Origin: Streptomyces monashensis
Lineage (GTDB): Bacteria > Actinomycetota > Actinomycetes > Streptomycetales > Streptomycetaceae
DNA length: 64,000 nucleotides
Reading direction: 5' to 3'
NCBI RefSeq assembly: GCF_001866665.1
Contig: NZ_MLYO01000072.1
Coordinates: 1 to 64,000 of the forward strand
Of this stretch, positions 55,580-62,820 are shown piece after piece. Each line of letters opens with the position of its first letter. Within the stretch, counting starts at the first letter, position 1. The notes under the pieces were generated by a model. It had not been told where the DNA came from and did no database searches. It worked only from the letters and a program-made list of their open reading frames with translations. Position numbers and translations under genes: made by a program.

Positions 55580-57072
55580 GTTCCCGCCCGCACCCCGCCC
55601 GGCGCGCCGCGGGTGGCGCGCCGGGCGCGGCGGCCGCCGTCGGCGGGGCCGCCGTCGCCCGGAATGGTCAGGGCGGCCGCGCAGGCGGCGAGGGCGACAC
55701 CGCCCGCCATGGCGAACGCCAGCAGATAGCCGTGCAGGGTGGGGATCGAGGTGCCGCGCACGGGGCTGCTGTGGTGGACGAGGACTGCGGCGACAGCGGC
55801 GCTGGAGACGGCCTGGCCGATGGTGCGCATGAGGACGTTGACGCCGTTGGCGGAGGCGGTCTGGCTCGCCGGGACCGCGCGCAGGATCAGGGTCGGCAGC
55901 GCCGAGTAGGCGAGGGTGGTGCCGGTCGCGACGACCGTGGCGCCCACGACGATCATCCACAGGTCGCGACTGTCGGCGATGCGTACGGCGTAACCGCAGG
56001 CCATGACGGCGGCGCCCAGAGCGAGGGTGATGCGCGGGCCGCGGGCGGCGGAGATCCGGGCCGACAGCGGCGAGAGCAGCAGCATGGTCACCCCGCCGGG
56101 CAGCAGGCACAGGCCGGTCGCGACGATGGACAGGCCGAGGCCGTAGTCGGTGGTCTTCGGCGTCTGCACCAGCTGGGCGGTGACGAGGGAGTTGGCGTAG
56201 AAGGCGAACCCTGTCAGCAGGGCCGCCACGTGCGACAGCCCCACCCGCGGCCGGCTGACCAGCCCCAGGTCCACCAGCGGCCGTTCGGTGCGCAGTTGCC
56301 GCCACCACCACAGGGCGAGGACCACGAGGGCGGCGAGGAACAGTCCGAGGATCCGCGCGCTGCCCCAGCCCCAGGTGCCGCCCTGGGAGACGCCCAGCAG
56401 CAGGCACACCAGCCCGGCGGCGAGCCCCAGCGCGCCGAGCACGTCGAACCGGCCGGGCTCGCGCACCGGCGACTCCTTGACCGCCCACCAGGTCGCCGCG
56501 ACGCCCAGCGTGCCGAGGGCGCCGGTGAGCCAGAACATCGTGTGCCAGTCGGCGTACTGGACCACCAGCGCGGCGAGCGGCAGGCCGAGGGCGGCGCCGA
56601 TGCCGACCGTGGAGCTCATCAGGGCCACCGCCGAACCCCGGCGCTCCGGCGGGAGTTCGTCGCGCAGGATGCTGATGGACAGCGGGACGACGCAGGCGGC
56701 GGCGCCCTGGAGCGCGCGGGCGGCGATGAGCACGCCGATGTCCGAGGTCAGGGCGCACATCACCGAGCCGAGGGTCATCAGCACGAGCGCGGCCGTGAGC
56801 ACCCGCTTCTTTCCGTACATGTCTCCGGCCCGGCCGAGCACCGGGGTGAGGACGGCGCCGGAGAGCAGGGTCGCGGTGACCGTCCAGGACACGGCCGCGG
56901 CGGACGCGCCGGTGAGCCGGGGCAGGTCCGGCAGCAGGGGGACGACGACGGTCTGCATGACCGCCATGAGGATGCCGCCCGACGCCAGCACCGGGATGGT
57001 GCACCGGTTCCGCGGCGCGCGGGCCGCCGCCGGGGCGCCGGACGGCTGGGGTATCGGGGCGGGCTGGTCCAT
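55576..57072 (-). CDS. MFS drug-efflux transporter, DHA2 (14-TM) family
   Basis: The 498-residue protein has about fourteen hydrophobic segments. It carries the DHA2 motif set: VSWTVTATLLSGAVLTPVLG, GDMYGKKRVLTAALVLMTLG, and a motif-C-like GSAVALMSSTVGIGAALGLP. It probably exports an antibiotic or dye by proton antiport. The ATG at 57072 follows CCGGGAGC; a longer frame upstream would read into the operator. The tail (about 25 residues) is basic and cytosolic. It is followed by and coupled to its TetR regulator. Confidence 0.92.
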   Translation of the reverse strand: MDQPAPIPQPSGAPAAARAPRNRCTIPVLASGGILMAVMQTVVVPLLPDLPRLTGASAAAVSWTVTATLLSGAVLTPVLGRAGDMYGKKRVLTAALVLMTLGSVMCALTSDIGVLIAARALQGAAACVVPLSISILRDELPPERRGSAVALMSSTVGIGAALGLPLAALVVQYADWHTMFWLTGALGTLGVAATWWAVKESPVREPGRFDVLGALGLAAGLVCLLLGVSQGGTWGWGSARILGLFLAALVVLALWWWRQLRTERPLVDLGLVSRPRVGLSHVAALLTGFAFYANSLVTAQLVQTPKTTDYGLGLSIVATGLCLLPGGVTMLLLSPLSARISAARGPRITLALGAAVMACGYAVRIADSRDLWMIVVGATVVATGTTLAYSALPTLILRAVPASQTASANGVNVLMRTIGQAVSSAAVAAVLVHHSSPVRGTSIPTLHGYLLAFAMAGGVALAACAAALTIPGDGGPADGGRRARRATRGAPGGVRAGT

Positions 57073-57110
57073 CGGTGCTCCCGGGGACGGTGTGAGGAGA
57101 CGTGAAAGAG

Positions 57111-57152
57111 GGTGAATTCCCATTCACCCTAGCGAGTGAATGGGAATTCACC
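57111..57152. promoter_or_regulatory. Perfect 17-bp inverted-repeat operator for the TetR/MFS pair
   Basis: GGTGAATTCCCATTCAC (57111-57127) and GTGAATGGGAATTCACC (57136-57152) are exact reverse complements with an 8-bp spacer. Each arm is itself a GTGAAT-N4-ATTCAC palindrome, so two TetR dimers could bind. It ends 39 bases before the MFS start. Confidence 0.85.
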
Positions 57153-57185
57153 AACGCCCTTCACCCGGCCCGGGTCGCGCTCCGA

Positions 57186-58007
57186 TCAGCCCAGGTTCTG
57201 CTCCAGGGCCTTCAGGTAGTTGCGCATGAAGTGGTCGCGGATTCCGTCGGACGCGGGCGCGAAGACGTCCGCACTCGCTCCCGCGATCCGGTCGGTGAGT
57301 GCCGAGAACATCGGCATGCTGTCGTGCAGCTTGCCCTTGGAGTCGATGTAGCGCAGCCCCCGGACATGGGTGAAGACGGGCTCGGGCGGCAGCTGGGGCA
57401 CGATGTCGTTGTTGTTGACGAAGCGGTACGTGCGCCCGCCGAGTCCCCGGTGGAACGCCTCGGCGAGGACCACGTCACAGGTGCGCGGCTGGCCGAAGGT
57501 GTAGATGCCGTCCGCCGCGAGGTTCGGGTCCTCCAGGTACATACGGGCGCCGGCGAGCATGGCGAGGGCGCCGCCGAGGCTGTGCCCGGTGAAGTACAGG
57601 GTCTGCCCGTCGGTGCGCAGGTCCTCGAGGGCCGCCTCGACGTCCGGGTAGACCGAGCGCAGGGCCTCGGCGAATCCGTAGTGGACGTGCCCGCTGCCGC
57701 CGGGACCGGTGGCGGGCGGGGTCGAGGCGTCGGTGAGCCAGTCCTTGATCTGGGTGGGTTCGGTGCCGCGGAAGGCGATGACGATCATCCGGTCACCGGC
57801 CATCGTGTACGCCTGGGTGTCCTGCAGCGGGAACGGCGGGGTGAACCGGGTCCGATGGTGCCGCACCCGATCGAAGCCCCACTTCGCGGCCTGCGCCTCG
57901 ATGGTGGCCTCGTCCTTGTACGCGAGATCGGACGCGCGGGCGAGCCAGTAGGCGCGTTGCACGCTGTAGCCCGTCGAGGTCTGGTCGAAGGTGTCGGACA
58001 TGGCCAT
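57186..58007 (-). CDS. Class 3 lipase family protein
   Basis: The 273-residue alpha/beta hydrolase has the oxyanion region MIVIAFRGTEPTQIKDWLTD, the nucleophile elbow LYFTGHSLGGALAMLAG, an acidic residue in VNNNDIVPQLPPE and a C-terminal His region (KGKLHDSMPMF). It resembles fungal class 3 lipases. No signal peptide is visible, so either it is intracellular or exported by another route. The ATG at 58007 follows AGGAGCCCC. It follows the flavin monooxygenase gene on the same strand by about 75 bases. Confidence 0.88.
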   Translation of the reverse strand: MAMSDTFDQTSTGYSVQRAYWLARASDLAYKDEATIEAQAAKWGFDRVRHHRTRFTPPFPLQDTQAYTMAGDRMIVIAFRGTEPTQIKDWLTDASTPPATGPGGSGHVHYGFAEALRSVYPDVEAALEDLRTDGQTLYFTGHSLGGALAMLAGARMYLEDPNLAADGIYTFGQPRTCDVVLAEAFHRGLGGRTYRFVNNNDIVPQLPPEPVFTHVRGLRYIDSKGKLHDSMPMFSALTDRIAGASADVFAPASDGIRDHFMRNYLKALEQNLG

Positions 58008-58082
58008 GGGCGGGGCTCCTTGCGGGTGGGGGATGCGAGGGGTGTGGTGAGGGCCGGCCGCGGACGACCGGCGTGCCGAGCC

Positions 58083-59279
58083 TCAGCGGCCCCTCGCACG
58101 GACGTGCAACGCGCGGGCCGCGCGTGGGCCGAGCCACCGCTTGAGCCGGCGCAGCACCTCCAGTTGCCCGGCCGCCTTGTCGAGGCCGTAGTAGAGCTGC
58201 GGGGGGACGTACGGCAGGAGCGGTGAGTGGCGCTGGCCGAGCAGGGCGAACATCCGGTGCGGGGGCAGGTCGATGTAGCGCGGGAGGTTCTCGTACCAGC
58301 GGGCGCTGTAGCGGGCCGCGCTCTGGACGGACAGCAGCTCGGACAGGCGCCGGCGCTCGTAGGCGGTGAGCGCCTCGGGCAGAACGGGGTGCGTGCGCAG
58401 GGCGTCGGCGAGGCACATGGCGTCCTCCAGGGCGAGGGTGGTGCCGGCGCCGATGGAGTAGTGGGTGGTGTGGGCGGCATCGCCGAGCAGCACCAGGTTG
58501 CCGTGGTGCCAGGTGCGGTTGGTGAGGGTGCGGAAGTTCAGCCAGCCGGCGCCGGGGCGGCCGATGAGACCGTGGCCGTCGAGGACGTCCGCGAAGAGCT
58601 TCTCGAGCACCGCGAGCCCCTCGGCCTCGTCCATCCGGTCCAGGCCGAGACCGGTGAAGGTCTCCGGGGAGCATTCGACGACACAGGTGCTGTGCGCGTC
58701 GCTGTAGCCGTAGCCGTAGGCCCAGATCCAGCCGTGCGGAGTCTCGGCGAAGGTGAAGGTGAAGGCGTCGAAGACCTTGGTGGTGCCCAGCCAGATGTAG
58801 TGGTTGCGGCCCTCGGCGATCTCGGTGCCGAAGACCTCGGCGTGCCGGGTGCGCAGCGCGCTGTGCACGCCGTCGGCCGCGACGACGAGGTCGGCGTCCG
58901 CGGGCGGTTCGGTCAGTTCGCTCTCGTACTCCAGCCGTACGCCGAGCGCGCGGGCCCGCTCGGCGAGCAGGTCGAGCAGCCGGTGGCGGCCGATGCCGAA
59001 GCCCTCGTCGCCCTGGTGACGGGTTGTCAGATCCCGGACGTGGGCGACGCCGTCGCTCCAGCGGACCGAGGCGCGCTCGACCGCCCGCGCCACGTCGGGG
59101 TCGTGGTCCTGGAGCCGGTCGAGGAGGCCGCGCCAGTACGTCACGCCCCAGCCGTACGTCGACCCCTCGGGGTTGCGCTCATGGACGGTGATGTCGTGGG
59201 ACGGGTCCTGCCGCTTGAGCAGGATGGCGAGACACAGGCCCGCGGGCCCGCCTCCGGCGCAGACGACCTTCACAGCCAT
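58083..59279 (-). CDS. FAD-dependent monooxygenase
   Basis: The 398-residue class A-type flavin hydroxylase has the FAD-binding VVCAGGGPAGLCLAILLKRQ, the DG motif in LVVAADGVHSALR and the GD motif in LVLLGDAAHTTHYSIGAGT. It resembles salicylyl-CoA 5-hydroxylase / SdgC-like enzymes (HERNPEGSTYGWGVTY near the N-terminus), which hydroxylate aromatic CoA esters. The exact substrate is uncertain. The ATG at 59279 gives the conserved start; a GTG at 59294 is in frame. It may be co-transcribed with the lipase gene. Confidence 0.85.
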   Translation of the reverse strand: MAVKVVCAGGGPAGLCLAILLKRQDPSHDITVHERNPEGSTYGWGVTYWRGLLDRLQDHDPDVARAVERASVRWSDGVAHVRDLTTRHQGDEGFGIGRHRLLDLLAERARALGVRLEYESELTEPPADADLVVAADGVHSALRTRHAEVFGTEIAEGRNHYIWLGTTKVFDAFTFTFAETPHGWIWAYGYGYSDAHSTCVVECSPETFTGLGLDRMDEAEGLAVLEKLFADVLDGHGLIGRPGAGWLNFRTLTNRTWHHGNLVLLGDAAHTTHYSIGAGTTLALEDAMCLADALRTHPVLPEALTAYERRRLSELLSVQSAARYSARWYENLPRYIDLPPHRMFALLGQRHSPLLPYVPPQLYYGLDKAAGQLEVLRRLKRWLGPRAARALHVRARGR

Positions 59280-59613
59280 ACCCCTGCCTGACACTGAACG
59301 TGGTCGAACGGGACCGCAGGGTAGCAGTGCGACCAGGCCTTTCGATCGCGTCAGTTTGGCGTGGTGAGCAGCATCACTCGGACAGACGGAACCCGCGAAA
59401 GATCACCGGAAAGGCGGTCGGCGCGGCAAGGAATTCCCCGTTCCGGAGGAGATCGCCCGTCTGGCGCGACAAGATCAACTTCGTTCAACCCTGTACGACA
59501 TATGGCCAATTGTCTGGATCATGGCCAACCGGTTCCGGGAGATTTCTCCCCGTACCCGCCCCCTCGATAGGCATGCGTCGTCACCACCGGAAGCACCCTT
59601 CAGGAGGACCCTC
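59280..59613. other. Upstream region of the tyrosinase genes
   Basis: This 334-bp gap has an AT-richer zone near 59470-59530. It contains a direct repeat ATGGCCAA at 59502-59509 and 59521-59528 (19-bp period), which could be an activator site. The CAGGAGG ribosome-binding site of melC1 is at its right end. No consensus -35/-10 pair was seen, and no small gene is supportable. Confidence 0.4.
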
Positions 59614-60003
59614 ATGCCCGACATCAGCCGTCGCCGCGCGCTCACCGCCGCGGCAGCCCTGGCCGCGACGGCCACCGCCGCGACCCTCGCCGCACCCGCC
59701 GCCTCGGCCGCCGGCCACGAGCACCCCATGCCGATGCCTCGGCACCCCGAGAACTTCGACGAGGTCTACAAGGGCCGCCGAATACAGGGCCGCCCGATGA
59801 GCGGGGGCGGCCACCACGCCGAACACGGCGGCGGAGTCGAGGTGTTGGTCGACGGCGTCGAGCTGCACGTGATGCGGAACGCCGACGGCACCTGGATCAG
59901 CGTCGTCAGCCACTACGACCCGGTGGCCACCCCGCGCGCCGCGGCCCGCGCCGCGGTGGACGAGCTCCAGGGCGCCCCGCTGCTGCCCCTCCCCGCCAAC
60001 TGA
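59614..60003 (+). CDS. melC1: Tyrosinase copper chaperone / cofactor MelC1
   Basis: The 129-residue protein has a Tat signal (ISRRRALTAAAALAATATAA) and a His/Met-rich region (HEHPMPMPRHPE). The caddie-protein core is FDEVYKGRRIQGRPM followed by VLVDGVELHVMRNADGTWIS. It binds the tyrosinase, delivers copper and carries it through the Tat pathway. The ATG at 59614 follows CAGGAGGA. melC2 starts 37 bases downstream. Confidence 0.94.
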   Translation: MPDISRRRALTAAAALAATATAATLAAPAASAAGHEHPMPMPRHPENFDEVYKGRRIQGRPMSGGGHHAEHGGGVEVLVDGVELHVMRNADGTWISVVSHYDPVATPRAAARAAVDELQGAPLLPLPAN

Positions 60004-60039
60004 CCCGCCCCCACAAGGACTTCCGGAGCAACGCGGACC

Positions 60040-60861
60040 ATGACCGTACGCAAGAACCAGGCCACCCTGACCGCCGACGAGAAGAAGCGGTTCGTCGACG
60101 CCGTGCTCGCGCTCAAGCGCGGTGGGCGCTATGACGAATTCGTGCGCACGCACAACGAGTTCATCATGTCGGACACCGACACCGGCGAGCGGACCGGCCA
60201 TCGCTCCCCGTCCTTCCTGCCCTGGCACCGCAGATTCCTGCTCGACTTCGAGCGGGCGCTCCAGTCGGTGGACTCCTCGGTCGCCCTGCCGTACTGGGAC
60301 TGGAGCGCCGACCGCACCCCGCGCGCCTCGCTGTGGGCGCCGGACTTCCTCGGCGGCACCGGGCGCAGCTCGGACGGCCGGGTGATGGACGGCCCGTTCG
60401 CCGCGGCGGCCGGCAACTGGCCGCTGACCGTGCGGGTCGACGGCCGTACGTTCCTGCGCCGCTCGCTCGGCACGGGCGTGCGCGAGCTGCCGACCCGCGC
60501 GGAGGTGGAGTCGGTGCTGTCCATACCGACGTACGACATGGCGCCGTACAACAGTGCCTCGGACGGCTTCCGGAACAACCTGGAGGGGTGGCGCGGGGTC
60601 AATCTGCACAACCGGGTCCACGTCTGGGTCGGCGGGCAGATGGCCACCGGCGTCTCCCCCAACGACCCGGTGTTCTGGCTGCACCACGCCTACGTCGACA
60701 AGCTGTGGGCGCAGTGGCAGAGCCGGCACCCGGGCGCGGGCTATGTGCCGACCGGCGGGACGGCGGACGTCGTCGACCTGGACGAGACGATGAAGCCGTG
60801 GAACGACGTGCGCCCGGCGGACCTGCTGGACCACACGAAGTTCTACACCTTCGACAGCTGA
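60040..60861 (+). CDS. melC2: Tyrosinase
   Basis: The 273-residue binuclear type 3 copper enzyme oxidises tyrosine to melanin precursors. CuA ligands are His38 (RTHNEF), His54 (GHRSPSF) and His63 (LPWHRRF). CuB ligands are His190 and His194 (NLHNRVHVW) and His216 (FWLHHAYVD). All six are present and at the positions known for Streptomyces tyrosinases, and length is typical. It has no signal of its own and is exported with MelC1. The organism can probably form melanin. Confidence 0.96.
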   Translation: MTVRKNQATLTADEKKRFVDAVLALKRGGRYDEFVRTHNEFIMSDTDTGERTGHRSPSFLPWHRRFLLDFERALQSVDSSVALPYWDWSADRTPRASLWAPDFLGGTGRSSDGRVMDGPFAAAAGNWPLTVRVDGRTFLRRSLGTGVRELPTRAEVESVLSIPTYDMAPYNSASDGFRNNLEGWRGVNLHNRVHVWVGGQMATGVSPNDPVFWLHHAYVDKLWAQWQSRHPGAGYVPTGGTADVVDLDETMKPWNDVRPADLLDHTKFYTFDS

Positions 60862-60888
60862 CGACCGGGTCCGGCCGACGGCGGCCGG

Positions 60889-61581
60889 TCAGGCCTCGGC
60901 GGTACGGCACTCCGGGTGGCCCCAGCCCTGTGCGTTCTTGGCGATGGACTCGCCTGCCGCGTAGGAGCGGCCGCACAGGCAGCGGCCGGGGAACTTCGCC
61001 TTGATCGTGCGCGAGGACGTGCCGGTGGCCGTCCCGCCGCCGGTGCGGCGGGGCGCCCTCTTGCGCGGGGCCGCGGCCTTCGGGGTGTCCGGCGAGGCCG
61101 GCGGCGCCGGGGAGCCGAGCGCGCTGCCGGCTTCCTCCTGCACGGAGGCCGCCTGGCTGGCCGCGCGGTCGGCGAAGTCGTTCAGCGGGTCGCCGTCGAC
61201 CTGGTGGGCGGGCACGTAGCGGAACTCCACGGACCGGCCGTCGAGCAGCTCGTCGATGCGCACGACCAGGTCCTGGTTGGCGACCGGCTTGCCGGCGGCG
61301 GTCTTCCAGCCGTTGCGCTTCCAGCCGGGCAGCCAGGTGGTGACGGCCTTCATCGCGTACTGGGAGTCCATGCGGATCTCCAGCGGCACGTCCGGTGCGA
61401 CCGCCGCGAGCAGCCGCTCCAGAGCGGTGAGTTCGGCGACGTTGTTGGTGGCCCGGCCGAGCGGGCCGGCCTCCCAGCGGGCGGGGGTCCGCTCGTCGTC
61501 GGAGACCACCCACGCCCATCCGGCCGGTCCGGGGTTTCCCTTCGAAGCCCCGTCGCACGCGGCCACCACACGTTCACGCAT
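60889..61581 (-). CDS. rnhA: Ribonuclease HI with C-terminal cysteine motif
   Basis: The 230-residue protein has an RNase HI domain (residues about 1-145) with the active-site acidic residues in VAACDGASKGNPG, NNVAELTALERL, RMDSQYAMKAV and NDFADRAAS. A Pro/Ala/basic linker follows, and then a C-terminal Cys/His cluster (CLCGRSYAAGESIAKN, GHPECR) that could bind zinc. It degrades RNA in RNA-DNA hybrids. The ATG at 61581 is chosen; an ATG at 61593 is in frame. It is convergent with melC2, 27 bases away. Confidence 0.88.
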   Translation of the reverse strand: MRERVVAACDGASKGNPGPAGWAWVVSDDERTPARWEAGPLGRATNNVAELTALERLLAAVAPDVPLEIRMDSQYAMKAVTTWLPGWKRNGWKTAAGKPVANQDLVVRIDELLDGRSVEFRYVPAHQVDGDPLNDFADRAASQAASVQEEAGSALGSPAPPASPDTPKAAAPRKRAPRRTGGGTATGTSSRTIKAKFPGRCLCGRSYAAGESIAKNAQGWGHPECRTAEA

Positions 61582-61632
61582 ACGCACGATCATGCCATGG
61601 GTGCGTGGACCACCGCTCCGGCGCCTTCGGCC

Positions 61633-62427
61633 TCACACCTCCTTGACCGACGGCATCTGCCCTTCGGTGGTCGTGACGTCGATCACCGAGAAGTTCGCGC
61701 CCTGCGGATCGCTCAGCGCCGCGAACCGGCCGAAGGGGCTGCTCATCGGCCCGAAGCGGAGGACGGCGCCGAGCTTGACGGCGCGCTCGACCGCCCGGTC
61801 GCAGTCGTCCACGGTGAAGTAGACGTTGATGTACGAGGGCACCTCGGGCGGGAAGTCGTCGGTCATCTTCATCCGGCCGAGGACGGGGTCGCCGCCCACG
61901 TCGAACATCCGGTAGTCGACGGCGTGGTCCTCCATCTGCTTCATCCGGTAGGGAAAGACGGCGGACAGGAAGGTGTCGGCCTTCTCCGGTTCCCGCGTGA
62001 AGACCTCGGCCCAGCAGTAGGCGCCCGGGGTGCCGGTCGTCTCGAAGCCCTCGTGGCTGCCCGCCTGCCAGACGCCGAACACCGCTCCGCTGGGCTCCCG
62101 GGCCAGGCACATCGTGCCGAAGTCCCCGACCCGCATCGGTTCCATCAGCACCTCCCCGCCGTTGTCCCGGACCTTCTGCGCGGTGGCGGCGGCGTCCGGC
62201 ACGGCGAAGTACAGGCACCACTGCGACTGCCCCTCCTGACCGGGCATGGGCGGGACGACGGCGGCCACCGCCCTGCCGTCCACAAAGGCCTGTGTGTAGT
62301 TGCCGTACTCCGACGACGACTCGCCGAAGGTCCAGCCGAGGACGTCGCCGTAGAAGCGCTTGGCTCCCTCGACGTCACTGAACATCGCGTCGGCCCAACA
62401 GGGCGTTCCCTCGGGTTGCACGGCCAT
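61633..62427 (-). CDS. VOC-family protein with two glyoxalase-like modules
   Basis: The 264-residue protein has two VOC halves. One begins GTPCWADAMFSDVEGAKRFY and the other GAYCWAEVFTREPEKADTFL, each ending in a typical beta strand (SGAVFGVWQAG; QGANFSVIDVT). Members resemble hydroxylase-like or bleomycin-resistance-fold proteins of unknown substrate. The ATG at 62427 follows AGGAGGG. It is divergent from the encapsulin gene across a 390-bp gap. Confidence 0.86.
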   Translation of the reverse strand: MAVQPEGTPCWADAMFSDVEGAKRFYGDVLGWTFGESSSEYGNYTQAFVDGRAVAAVVPPMPGQEGQSQWCLYFAVPDAAATAQKVRDNGGEVLMEPMRVGDFGTMCLAREPSGAVFGVWQAGSHEGFETTGTPGAYCWAEVFTREPEKADTFLSAVFPYRMKQMEDHAVDYRMFDVGGDPVLGRMKMTDDFPPEVPSYINVYFTVDDCDRAVERAVKLGAVLRFGPMSSPFGRFAALSDPQGANFSVIDVTTTEGQMPSVKEV

Positions 62428-62820
62428 GCTGACGACCCTCCTGGTGCGGTATGTCCGGACAGTCACGCTTGCCACCCCGCTGTTCACGCTAGCCATGCCG
62501 CCGTCGGCCCGCGCGCCGAGCGACCGGAGCCGGAGCTGGACCACGGGCATTCACGGACAGTCATGACATGGGCGCTCCAGGTCACCCTTGGGGGTGAACA
62601 GCGCGCGCGAAACCCGGCTGCGGAGGCGAGCGGAAGCATGCATTCAGCCGCACGCCGCAGGTTTGACACAAACGGCGGGTTTGCACAACCCGCGCGCGCA
62701 GCCGCCCCCTTTCACGCCTTACCCGGTGATCATCCGGCCTGTTTGGCTGGGCGTGCGCAACGCCACTGGCACACCACTGCTCCATCTCGTCACCCCCGTT
62801 CCGCCCTGCCTGGAGGGAAA
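62428..62820. promoter_or_regulatory. Upstream region of the encapsulin gene
   Basis: This 393-bp gap contains CGGGTT-N5-AACCCG (62676-62692), an inverted repeat, preceded by a TTGACA hexamer (62663-62668) without a matching -10. The near-repeat GGTTTGACACAA / GGTTTGCACAA occupies 62660-62688. GGAGGGAAA lies directly before the GTG start. No small gene is supportable. Control of the encapsulin probably lies here, but the factor is unknown. Confidence 0.4.
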
